A DNA stretch of 21,536 nt. It comes from Chara braunii. Lineage: Eukaryota > Streptophyta > Charophyceae > Charales > Characeae. This document shows positions 7,352-15,450 of the stretch, in pieces. The stretch lies in assembly GCA_003427395.1 (NCBI GenBank), contig BFEA01000110.1, forward strand, positions 1,638,478 through 1,660,013, given 5' to 3'. Every line of letters starts with the position of its first letter. Position 1 is the first letter of the stretch. The position numbers and the translations under genes are program-made. Under the pieces are notes generated by a model, which was not told the DNA's origin, did not search any database, and saw only the letters and a program-made list of their open reading frames with translations.

Positions 7352-7640
7352 GTGATAATGCCAACTGCCCAGAAAATTGCTCGCTGTCACAGACTCACAG
7401 GGAGTCGCACCGAGTCTTCGTGCTGGTGCACGATGGAGTAGGACTCGTACATATTGCGACTCCCTTGCGAAGAGTCCTACTCCATGGAAACATTGGGCGG
7501 GGGGGGCAATTTCACAGATGCCCCTCTTCTTCCCCCTCTGTGAAGAGTTAGAATCAGCTGCATGCTGCCAAGACAATAACGAACTGCAACAAGCTGACCT
7601 TTTTTTTTTTTTTTTTTTTTTTTTTTTGACCTATTTACAC
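7352..7640 (+). repeat. Dispersed repeat, copy A (with palindromic insert and T28)
   Basis: The copy begins AATGCCAACTGCCC and contains GCACCGAGTCTTCGTGCTGG, GCCCCTCTTCTTCCCC and CATGCTGCCAAGACAATAACG. It ends in a 28-base T run (7600-7627) followed by GACCTATTTACACGTCTG. A palindromic segment of about 85 bp (from 7435) interrupts it relative to copies C and D. Confidence 0.75.
7435..7482. repeat. Palindrome with arms GGAGTAGGACTC
   Basis: GGAGTAGGACTC (7435-7446) and its exact reverse complement (7471-7482) flank a 24-base centre, which itself contains GACTC and GCGAAGAGTC. The right side continues into CATGGAAACATTGGG. The same block occurs in the opposite orientation at 13856-13889, so it belongs to a dispersed element. 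Confidence 0.8.
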
Positions 7641-7696
7641 GTCTGACATGATCTTCCCGCCTTGCATGCGAGCTTGTATTCTTTATCCAGACACAA

Positions 7697-7976
7697 GATA
7701 TACAATGCCAACTACGCAAAGGTCGCTGCATGCTGCCACTTGGCGTCAAAGCGAGTCTATTATCTCTTGTTGCCTGCCTGACGATGGCCCTCTTCTTCCC
7801 ATGCACAGAGATAGTCTTCCCATGCGGAGAGATAGGGTGTTGGGAGACTAAGGGCCAGATCCCACTAGCCCCTATTATTCATTTCTGACCGTTGATCTTC
7901 GTAATCGACAGTCAAAAATGAATAATCCAGGGTAGTGGGATCTGACCCTAATTATGGTAACAAGCTTCATCAGCCT

Positions 7977-8008
<32 letters not shown>

Positions 8009-8030
8009 GGGACTACGTACGTACATGCAA
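7697..8030 (+). repeat. Dispersed repeat, copy B (with nested foldback element and T28)
   Basis: The copy starts AATGCCAACTACGCAAAGG and contains GACGATGGCCCTCTTCTTCC and ATGCACAGAGATAG. It continues after the nested element with AACAAGCTTCATCAGCCTGGAC and a 28-base T run (7981-8008), ending in CTACGTACGTACATG. A 21-base segment (TCTTCCCATG to GAGATAG) is partly duplicated at about 7793-7835. Confidence 0.75.
7850..7950. mobile_element. Small foldback (MITE-like) element nested in copy B
   Basis: Left arm 7851-7889 (AGGGCCAGATCCCACTA, then TTATTCATTTCTGAC) and right arm 7911-7949 are reverse complements with few mismatches, around a 21-base loop. Neighbouring copies C and D lack this insert at the matching point, between GATGCTGG and the CTTCATCA block. 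It was therefore inserted into an existing repeat. It has no coding capacity and would need a transposase in trans. Confidence 0.75.
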
Positions 8031-8060
8031 AAAAAACGTCCATCTCTTAGGCGAGATAAG

Positions 8061-8255
8061 GCAATCCCAACTACGGAGAGAAAAAAGATTGCTGGCGCTG
8101 CCAGTGGGAGTCGCGATCGAGTCTTCTTAGTAGGAGGGGGTCATGATGCCCCTTCCCCCCCCGCCTTCCTCCCCTGCGCAGAGATAGGATGCTGGCAGAA
8201 AAACAGTAGCGAACTGTATCAACCTGCGCTTAGTGGACTAGGTACGTGCCAACTT
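8061..8255 (+). repeat. Dispersed repeat, copy C
   Basis: The copy aligns to the others by AATCCCAACTACGGAG, GAGTCGCGATCGAGTCTTCTT, CATGATGCCCCTTCC, GCAGAGATAGGATGCTGGCA and ATCAACCTGCGC. It lacks both the palindromic insert of copy A and the foldback element of copy B, and has no long T run. Confidence 0.7.
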
Positions 8256-8275
8256 CCATTCCTTATCAAGGTAAG

Positions 8276-8440
8276 ATAATGCGAACCAGCCAAAGATTGT
8301 CCGCTGCCTCTGACAGTCGCGGCGAGTCTTCTTGCTGCTGCCCCATGATGGGCTCCCCCTTCCTCCCTTGCACAGAGATAGGATGCTGGCATACCAGTAC
8401 CAAACTTCATCAACCTGGACTATATACACGTCTGGCCGGA
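8276..8440 (+). repeat. Dispersed repeat, copy D, overlapping the start of the GT47 gene
   Basis: The copy reads AATGCGAACCAGCCAAAG, CGGCGAGTCTTCTTGCTG, CCATGATGGGCTCCCC, GCACAGAGATAGGATGCTGG, CTTCATCAACCTGGAC and ATACACGTCTGG, in the same order as copies A-C. The first in-frame ATG of the GT47 reading frame (8279) falls in the AATGC word found in most copies, so the N-terminus of that protein is repeat-derived as annotated. Confidence 0.75.
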
Positions 8441-11400
8441 TCTCCTGCTGCGTATGGAATCGTAATAGTGATTCTCCTGCTTGCTTATAGTTTCCTCAGC
8501 GCTACGGTATGGTTTACTCCACGAAATAGCTTGGACTTCCCATCTTCCTCCTCTTCCTCCTCTTCCTCCTCCTCCTCCTCCTCCTCCTCCTCCTCCTCTT
8601 CTTCTTCTTCTTCTTCTTTGTCGTCTTCATCGTCGTCGTCTTTCTCCTCTTCCCTTGCCTCTTCCTCCCAACCCCAATCCTACTTGTTCTCTTCCTCCCG
8701 GACGTTGCCGGTCCTTGTCCCTCCCTATGTCTCTTCGTCCGCTCTTCATCCACCATCTTCCTTCAACCTGTCCCCCTCCTCTACTTCCAGCTCGCAGCTC
8801 CCCTCTTTCTCCTCCCACCCCCCCTCTCCTGCTGCAAATAGGGAGGGAAAATCAAACTCGGATGGGGCAGAGACTTTGTCCACCAAGGGGGACGGCTATG
8901 GTAGAAAGCGCAATCGGAAGTCGTTAGGCGCTGCTGCGTCATCACCAGAAGAAGGGAAGGTTTCAGCAGAGGAAGCAGAGCGAGAGGGGGAGGAGGAAGA
9001 GGAGCAGGAGGTCGTGGTAATGGAAGAGGGGGAGAAGGATGATGACAAGGAAAGAGAGGTGGTGGTCATCGAGGACGGGGAGGAAGAGGAGGTGGTGGAG
9101 ACTAAGTCCCAGGACAAGAACCCGTCCCCAGCGGCCATCCTAGGCACAGATACAGGAATAGACTATAGGTCGAGAAAGCAGGTAGACAGTGGGACTCGAT
9201 CTCTTGACCAAGGAGGCGATGTTGCTATGTCTCGGAGCAAGGAAAAGATGACACGTGGCACTGCGAAGGGGACGGACGAGGAGACGCAGAACAAGGCAGA
9301 AGAGAAGGAAGAATCCGGCGATGGCGAGGAGAAGCCCGAGAAGACGAGAGGGCAGGAAAAGGAGGTGGAGGATGGGGAGAGTCTTTCCTCAGCTATGATC
9401 TCGATTTCCACCCCTTTTGCCGCCTCCTCCCCTCCCTCCTCCTCTTCCTCCTCCTTCTCCTCCTCCTCCTCGTCCTCTGCTTCCTTTGCCGCCGCCACCG
9501 CCGCGGAGGGAGGGAGCAACGATGAAGATAGGTGGAGCGTGAAAGAGGTGCTGAGCTGCCCTGGCGACTGCTCAGGGATTGCCACGTGTAACCTGGAGCT
9601 TGGCCGTTGCGATTGCCCTTATGGACGGACGGCTCCGGATTGCTCCGTCGATGGCCTGCTAGCCTGCTGGTTATCTCCCACCTACCGAACTACCTGCAGT
9701 TGGCCTGCGACTTGCTCCTGCTACAAGGACTGCAGTGCCCTCGGGATCAAGGTGGGAGGGCGTGGGTGCTTCGACGTCTCGCTCTCTGCGGTCCGTCAGC
9801 AAGCTGCAGGTCACGCTGGCTATGGCGATGGCCCGCACCAGGACCTCGATACAGCAGCCCAGCAGCGTCCCGATCCGGACCAGATACCCCGCTACCAGCA
9901 CGCTCCCCCTGACGGCGATGGGCATAACGTCACTAAAGTGTCTGGCGACGGGGAGCAGCTGCAGCTGCAGCTGCCGGCGCTCAATCACCTCAAGCGCAGC
10001 TCGGTCTTTCCGTTGACGTCAACGCAGATGCTGGAAGAAGGGCGAGCTCGGATGGGTGATGATCACTACCTGCAGTCGGCGGCCTCGCCGCCATCGGAGT
10101 CGGAGACTCGGCCGGGAGACCGACCTCTCATCGAGACGGCGTGGACGCAACCGCTGCTGTTCTTCAGAGGGGAGGACAACCTGCGTCGAGGGGTGTTTGT
10201 GCAAGCTTCGCAGCTCCAAGCAGAGCTGCTCAATCAGATGCGGAATACTGTTCCCGCACTTGGATTGGAGGCTTGTCCTGCTAAGTGTCATTTTCGGGGC
10301 TGGTGCCACGAAACGAGGAGTTGCCGGTGTCGTACAGGATTTACTGGGTTCTCCTGTGACCACGTCGCCCACGTCCCTTTCTTCTCCACTTGCCTTAACA
10401 ACTGCAGCTTTCATGGAGACTGCGAGTCTGGTGTCTGCGTTTGCGACGTAGGGTATTTCGGGATAGATTGCTCTCTCTACTTCAGAGAGAACCTGGACGT
10501 CGACAGAGATCCAGAGCACCCGAGAGTCTCGGATGTGACCGCACGTCAGAAGAGGAAGACTGCCTCTCTCCGGTGGTTGCTGCAGTCGGGGCGCAAAAGA
10601 GTGTTTGTCGAGGAGCAGGAGCATCAGGGAACGGACGAGGGGAAGCAGAAGGAGAGCCAAATGCAGGACAAGGAGAAGGAAGAGGAGGGGAAAGAGAAGC
10701 AGAAGGCGAATGTAGCGAAGGAGGAGAGGGAGAAGGAGAATGAGGAGGAGGAGGAGGAGGAGGAGGAGGAGGNNNNNNNNNNNNNNNNNNNNNNNNNNNN
10801 NNNNNNNNNNNNNNNNNNNNNNNNNNNNNNNNNNNNNNNNNNNNNNNNNNNNNNNGGAGGAGAGCAGCCGAGGAAGAGGAGGAGGAGGAAGAGGAGGGAA
10901 AAGAGAAACAGAAGACGAATGCAGCGGAGGCGGAGGAGGAGGAGGAGGAGGAGGAGGAGGGGGAGGGGGGAGGAATTGAAGCTGCGAAGAATGACAGTTC
11001 TTTCCCTGATTCAGAGGAAGCTCCGCTCACCACTTTTGTTCCTAATGATATGAGTTCTACTCAAGCAACTGCCACTGCAACTGCTGCTAGTACTTCTAAC
11101 ACTCTGACTGGTGCTGTGGAATCTGTGGATAGACAGATGAACCATGCTCTGCCTGGTCATGCTTCGGGTTCGACGGCCAGCTCTGCAGGCAGCACTGCTT
11201 TTGGTGGGACAGATGTTGATGCTAAAAATAGCATCCCTCATCCACAGAGAAGTCGGCCTTTGATCTATGTGTATGAACTTCCTCCTGCCCTCATGACTTG
11301 GACATTCCTGGACTCTCTGCCGGACAGGCATGAACCCTTGCTGTTCCTGGAAAGACTGCTGAGATGTCCGAGCAGGACCACCGATGGACAAAAAGCAGAT

Positions 11401-12477
11401 TATCTATTTGTTCCGGCGTTAATCCGACTGAACGCAAACCGGCCAGAATATGTCCGGAGAGTGGTTGATTACATTTCTAGTGCTTGGCCGTACTGGAGAC
11501 AGAGAGGTGGGAAGGATCACATCTGGATGTCGAATGATGACCGGGGCCTCTGTGAAATTGGGCCCGCAGACTCCTCAGCTCGATCGTTGGTGGAAAACTG
11601 CACGTTTCTTACCCTTTGGGGATACTGGGGAGATGGTCAGGCGGTAGAGGTGCCTACGCCTACACCTGACGACGCTGACGTGAGTCGGCTTCCAGGGAGA
11701 AAGGGAGGAGAAGAGGCGGCACCAGCACTCGATGCGATTGAGTCGTCTTTCCGACGTAGTCTTTTGGGTACCCCTGTGGGTTCTCCTTGCTTTCGAAGAG
11801 GGAAGGACATAGTCATACCCCCAAGTCAGAGCCTTTACTTGCTGGCAAAGTCACCTCAAGTCAACCCTTCTTTCGTCTTCAATAGGACGACGGTTCTGTT
11901 CTTTGCCGGCAGTTCGGGAAGGTTGAGGCACAGCACAGGTGGAGGATCTAGAACCTATAGCTTTGGTGTGCGGCAGAAGGTGTTCGATCTCTTTCAGAGC
12001 AGACAGAATGAGTTGCAGTTTGAGCTCGTTGAGGGCGTCGTGACGTCGTATGAAACGCACCTAGCCCGGTCTTTGTTCTGCCTTGCTCCGGCAGGTGACG
12101 GATGGGGCCGTAGGACTACCCTCACAGTGCTATTTGGCTGCATACCAGTCATCTTGCAGGACAACGTATCGCAGCCGTTCGATGAGCTCCTCGATTGGAA
12201 TGCCTTCTCGGTCAAGCTCCGCGCCGATGAGATCCCATCCCTGCCTTCGGTCTTGAATGCTATCCGAAGCTCTCCAGGCGTACTGGAACAGAAACAGAAG
12301 GCCCTAGCAGATGTATGCCCGCGTTTCATGTGGCACTCTCCTAGTTGGGACACGAGTTCGGTGCGAAGGGTCGGAAGAGAGGAGGCAGACTACCGGATCG
12401 ATGCTTTTTCCACAATCATGGAAATACTTGCCACAAGATGGGCAGCAGCCAAGAAGAACCCTGAGGCTCGCTCGTAG
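8279..12477 (+). CDS. Type II membrane glycosyltransferase, family GT47 (exostosin-like), with three EGF-like repeats
   Basis: One exon interrupted only by an assembly gap. Counting from the ATG at 8279, residues 58-79 form a signal-anchor helix (AAYGIVIVILLLAYSFLSA), then come about 50 serines, an acidic Glu-rich stretch and a second Ser run. EGF/tenascin-like modules lie at 427-455, 666-693 and 705-731 (C-x3-C-x5-C-x4/6-C-x-C-x8-C). After a Lys/Glu linker and the gap, a GT47 domain of about 400 residues (11254-12474) shows RPLIYVYELPP, GKDIVIPP, TVLFFAGSSG, YSFGVRQKV and CLAPAGDGWGRR, then GCIPVILQD with PFDELLDW. EGF plus GT47 is the layout of plant exostosin proteins such as Arabidopsis ExAD, an extensin arabinosyltransferase. 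Golgi work on cell-wall glycans is inferred; substrate unknown. At over 1,370 residues it far exceeds the usual 500-800, through low-complexity stems. The start is uncertain: ATGs at 8345/8348 or an upstream exon are possible. Confidence 0.85.
10773..10855. other. Assembly gap (83 N) inside the Glu-rich repeat of the GT47 gene
   Basis: The GAG/GGA-rich DNA on both sides encodes the same pattern: runs of Glu, then GKEKQK(A/T)N(V/A)A. The frame before the gap and the frame that enters the GT47 domain disagree if 83 bases is taken literally. They agree if the true length is a multiple of three. The gap therefore hides tandem repeat units, and the apparent stop at 11051-11053 is an artefact of the arbitrary gap length. 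Confidence 0.9.
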
Positions 12478-12581
12478 ACCTGGACATTGGACAACGGTTA
12501 CAGTTGTGATCGTCCGATAGTCGTCGTGCCCTCAAAGTTCCTCCCTTGAGTCCCTTCCCCCCCTTGTCCTCCTTTCACACC

Positions 12582-12582
<1 letters not shown>

Positions 12583-12627
<45 letters not shown>
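12583..12627. repeat. Homopolymer of 45 C
   Basis: An uninterrupted C run about 105 bases downstream of the GT47 stop codon, probably in or near its 3' untranslated region. The G-rich complement can form G-quadruplexes and the C strand i-motifs. Exact length is unreliable in any assembly. Confidence 0.9.
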
Positions 12628-12960
12628 TTCCAACCCTCTCTCTGTTCAAATGAACTTGATGGTGTTGGGATGTTATACAACCCCATATTCTAACATTGCA
12701 GCTATGTCTATAGGGTACTTGGCTGCATAGCTATTCGGTGTTGCATTACGCTCTGAGACTCCCGAACTTTGCTATTGTGCTTGACGCCGTTGACGGCTAT
12801 GTAGTTCATAGTACGGGTAGTACGCTAAGTACGGCAGTACTCTTGTCCTGTCACCTGTGCAATAGCTATGCCATGCTATGATGCTTGAGGTTCTTGAGGA
12901 TGCTTGCTATGCTGGTTGTGGGATGTCGTAGAACCTGCATTGGAATTGCTTTCTCTGCAT

Positions 12961-13018
12961 GCTATTTGGCTGCATCGCTATTTAGCTGCATGGCTATTTA
13001 GCTGCATGGCTATTTGGT
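12961..13018. repeat. 16-bp minisatellite
   Basis: GCTATTTGGCTGCATC, then two identical GCTATTTAGCTGCATG units, then a partial fourth unit ending in GGT. It lies inside the larger duplication. Confidence 0.85.
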
Positions 13019-13164
13019 GCTTTGCTAAGCTTTGATGTGCTACAGCCTATAGCTGTGACATGCTATAATTCTGCTTGACAGCTATGTAGTATGTAGTTCC
13101 TTTTCTTTTTTTCCTTTTTATAAAGGGCGACAGCCTTGAGCTATGATCGTAAAACTGACCGTCC

Positions 13165-13275
13165 CTAGGTAATTAAGGTATTTTTTAATTAAAGTTCATC
13201 TGGTTCCATCCGGATTCGAACTCACGTCTTCATTTCACAAAGTTTATGGGTCTACCAGCTGAGCCAAGCCCGTTG
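13165..13275 (-). repeat. tRNA-derived SINE-like unit, minus strand
   Basis: Read on the minus strand it has TGGCTCAGCTGGTAGA (A box, about 13267-13252) and GAGTTCGAATCC (B box, about 13223-13211), separated as in a tRNA. Between them lies a GAAATGAAGACGT stretch like the other units, and after them CAGATGAACTT. The T stem does not pair and the 3' end does not complement the 5' end, so it is a SINE head and not a tRNA gene. Confidence 0.75.
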
Positions 13276-13743
13276 GTACAGCTACGTAGTTCCTAGTAGG
13301 CTAGTACTATAGGTAGTACACTAGTAGTCACTGACTCACTGGTGGTACTATCCTGTTTTCAGTGTTCTGTGCTATAGCTTTGAGATTCTATGCTGCTTGA
13401 GGATGCTTGTTGTGCTGGTTGTGGGGTGTTAGCACGGTACCTGCGCTGACGCTGCTGAGATTGCGATCATAGCTGCAAGCACTGCAAGGTACTTAGCTGC
13501 TTTGTTATTTTGGTCACATTTGGTGCTGTGCTATGCTATGCTGGGCTATGCTGAGCCGTGCTATAGGCTATGCCATGCAACTCTGCTTGACAAGGTTGCT
13601 GTGCAGGTTTCACGGAAATTGGGGTGTTATAGAGCCGCACTCTTCATGAGCAATATCTGTGGTCAAACTTTGAAGTGATACTGTTTAGTATGGGATACCT
13701 GAATTTTTCATTAAATTGCTTGCTGTCAAGCAGAATGCAAAGG

Positions 13744-13791
13744 TGGCAAGATACATCCCTTACTACTCGTAGTGATGCATGTATCTTGCCA
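13744..13791. repeat. Short perfect hairpin
   Basis: TGGCAAGATACAT (13744-13756) and its exact reverse complement (13779-13791) flank a 22-base centre that itself contains ACTACTCGTAGT, a second nested palindrome. It could be a small foldback element or a structured RNA. No T run follows, so a terminator is not suggested. Confidence 0.8.
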
Positions 13792-13855
13792 TGTTTTGAG
13801 AGGAGATGCACTCACCTTTTTTCCCATTTCACGAGTGGTTGTGGCAGCCGGCCCA

Positions 13856-13889
13856 ACCCCAATGTTTCCATGGAGTAGGACTCGTACAT
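13856..13889. repeat. Dispersed block shared with the palindrome at 7435
   Basis: Within 13856-13889 the plus strand reads CCCAATGTTTCCATGGAGTA followed by GGACTCGTACAT. This matches the plus strand at about 7435-7454 (GGAGTAGGACTCGTACATAT) and the reverse complement of about 7468-7497. Confidence 0.75.
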
Positions 13890-13921
13890 ATCGGTTAAGC
13901 TGATGACACCAAAGTGTGGCC

Positions 13922-14084
13922 TGGTACATACAAAGCACATAGACCTCTTTGCGGACGACCACAATTCTTCGCCTTCGCTCCGACACCCGGGCCTGAACGC
14001 ATGGCGTGGTACATACAAAGCACATAGACCTTAGCCCTGACTGCCGTTTTAAACCACCAGTTAAACCACTAGTTAAACCACCAG
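13922..14084. repeat. Local direct repeats (25-bp pair and 12-bp triplet)
   Basis: GGTACATACAAAGCACATAG plus ACCT occurs at about 13922-13946 and 14010-14033. Immediately after, TTAAACCACCAG is repeated three times (14049-14084, the middle copy with C-to-T) and recurs singly near 15100. No gene is seen. Confidence 0.85.
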
Positions 14085-14241
14085 TACACCCGGGCACTGC
14101 GCGCCAAGCTTTGCAAAACCGCCAGTGGCACGCTTCTTTCTTTTTTGGCTGGCGCCACCAGTGTTTCAAAAAAAAATAATAAAAAAAAAATCGTTGTGGT
14201 CCAGTAACCCCGACCATCCAAACTTTTCGTAGGTGAAACTG

Positions 14242-14464
14242 CCATTTCGTCAAAATGGACATCTTTTCTTTTTTGAACAAAATTGAAACCGAGTTTTTTG
14301 GCCCAAAACTCGTCAAAATTTGTTGTTCCTGAGGGTCCGGGGTTTGTAAAACGCCGGACCCTCAGGAACAACAAATTTTGACGAGTTTTTGGCCAAAAAA
14401 CTCGGTTTCAATTTCGTTCAAAAAATAAAATAAAAAATAAAAAATGTCCATTTTGACGAAATGG
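14242..14464. repeat. 223-bp near-perfect inverted repeat (foldback hairpin)
   Basis: The left arm 14242-14340 begins CCATTTCGTCAAAATGGACA and ends GAGGGTCCGG. The right arm 14354-14464 is its near-exact reverse complement with a small A-rich expansion (about 14420-14444). The loop is only 13 bases. TCGTTGTG occurs both at 14191-14198 and at 14465-14472, just outside the right arm and 43 bases outside the left arm, a possible target duplication. It has no coding capacity. A MITE, or a hairpin RNA source of small RNAs, are both possible. Confidence 0.85.
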
Positions 14465-14474
14465 TCGTTGTGAT

Positions 14475-15396
14475 GAAATATTTCTCCACAATGTTGGGGC
14501 CATGTACCGGCGGTTCAAGCACCGAAGGAAGGAGCTCTCAAGAAAAAACTGACTAGTATTATAGTACTGTAAACCAGCACTCCTTTTTTGTTGCCAGACC
14601 CGGAGCCTGGTCCATTATGCCAACCAGACCTGCCCAGGGATAATTTTCAATTTGCACCCCACGCAAACCAGCGCCCGGCCTGGCTGCGGCGTACCAGTTA
14701 CAAACTGCAAATGTTTTTGGTAGCTGAGCACTGAGTCAGTGGCAGTGGTGGTTCACCTAATATTTTGAGGGAGGGGATAGACTCACCCTAGGACTTTTTC
14801 AACTTCTCCGTGGACGTAATTGAGGTCAGATGCATTCAGGCTGGGTCATAAAAGAGGTCAGATTCATGCAGGAAAATCCTTGTGTGTGGGATGAACCCTT
14901 TTTTCACCCTGCAGCTTCGCAAAATTTGCTGTCTTGCATAAAGCCAGTGTTTCAATGTGTTTGACCATTTCCCTTAAAGTTTTTTCTTTTACCCAGAGAG
15001 GTTAACAACTGAACACATTGACAATGTATAGTAGTACATCACGGTGTGTGAAGTGCAAGGTGTACTCAGCTGCTGGGCATCCAAGAGACTGAACCCAATG
15101 GTTAAACCACCAGACTGAGTACCTCGCCCATACATCGACCGCGGGAAAATATAAAGTGTAAGCGTTTTCACTTGGATGAATTTGAGCGCACCCGTCCAGG
15201 CCTGTTCATCCGAGCGCGGCAAGGCGCGTTTCCTGCGGGCTTGAAAAGGGGGGGGGAAAAAACGTTCTATTGTATATTGAAGTTATAAAAAGTTCTATAC
15301 TCCCTGAAATTCGTTATTCCTGAAGCAGCGATATCCAGAGTTAAAAAAAAAAAAAAAAACAAGGCAAATCCCATCCACATGAAGTTAGTATAGTAC
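14475..15396. other. Non-coding stretch, no gene and no recognised LTR
   Basis: This stretch lies before the Ty3/gypsy gag, so a 5' LTR and tRNA primer-binding site would be expected here, but neither is recognised. In particular, no TGGTATCAGAGC-type site is seen. Minor features: GAGGTCAGATGCATTCAGG and GAGGTCAGATTCATGCAGG (about 14822 and 14855), and an A17 run ending at 15359. Confidence 0.5.
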
Positions 15397-15450
15397 TTGG
15401 GTTGTCTACTTGCTGGGTCAGCGGAGGCCGTACCTGTGCTGTCACCCAGC

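Larger units (their letters stand above)
12700..13620 (+). repeat. Degenerate ~490-bp tandem duplication rich in GCTATG/GCTGCAT words
   Basis: Landmarks recur in order about 485-503 bp apart. GCTA(T/C)GTAGTTC is at 12796 and 13281, and GAGGATGCTTG is at 12896 and 13399, in both cases shortly followed by TGCTGGTTGTGGG. GGTACTTGGCTGC at 12715 is matched by GGTACTTAGCTGC near 13488. Many short words such as GCTATG and TAGTAC are repeated throughout. A SINE-like unit lies between the two halves. No coding capacity. Confidence 0.65.

Noticed and set aside
8271-8490. A short intron (AAGGTAAGA near 8268-8276 to TTATAG near 8490)
   Set aside because: The donor-like site matches consensus, but splicing would remove most of the membrane anchor (8450-8515), which is expected for this enzyme type. 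It also lies in a repeat, and there is no transcript evidence.
8514-9585. Lys/Arg-, Pro- and Ser-rich frames opposite or beside the GT47 stem
   Set aside because: They are shadows of the Ser- and Glu-codon repeats of the real gene, which alone has a membrane anchor, EGF modules and a catalytic domain in register.
10740-11053. Stop codon at 11051-11053 as the true end of an EGF-only protein
   Set aside because: It is reached only by reading through the gap as exactly 83 bases. The downstream frame with matching Glu/KEKQK repeats runs open into the GT47 domain.
13195-13275. A possible genuine tRNA gene on the minus strand
   Set aside because: A and B boxes are present, but the acceptor and T stems do not pair and the 3' end does not complement the 5' end. 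A SINE head fits better.
14989-15222. A 77-codon minus-strand frame before the Ty3/gypsy element
   Set aside because: No recognisable domain, no neighbours on that strand, and composition like the surrounding non-coding DNA.
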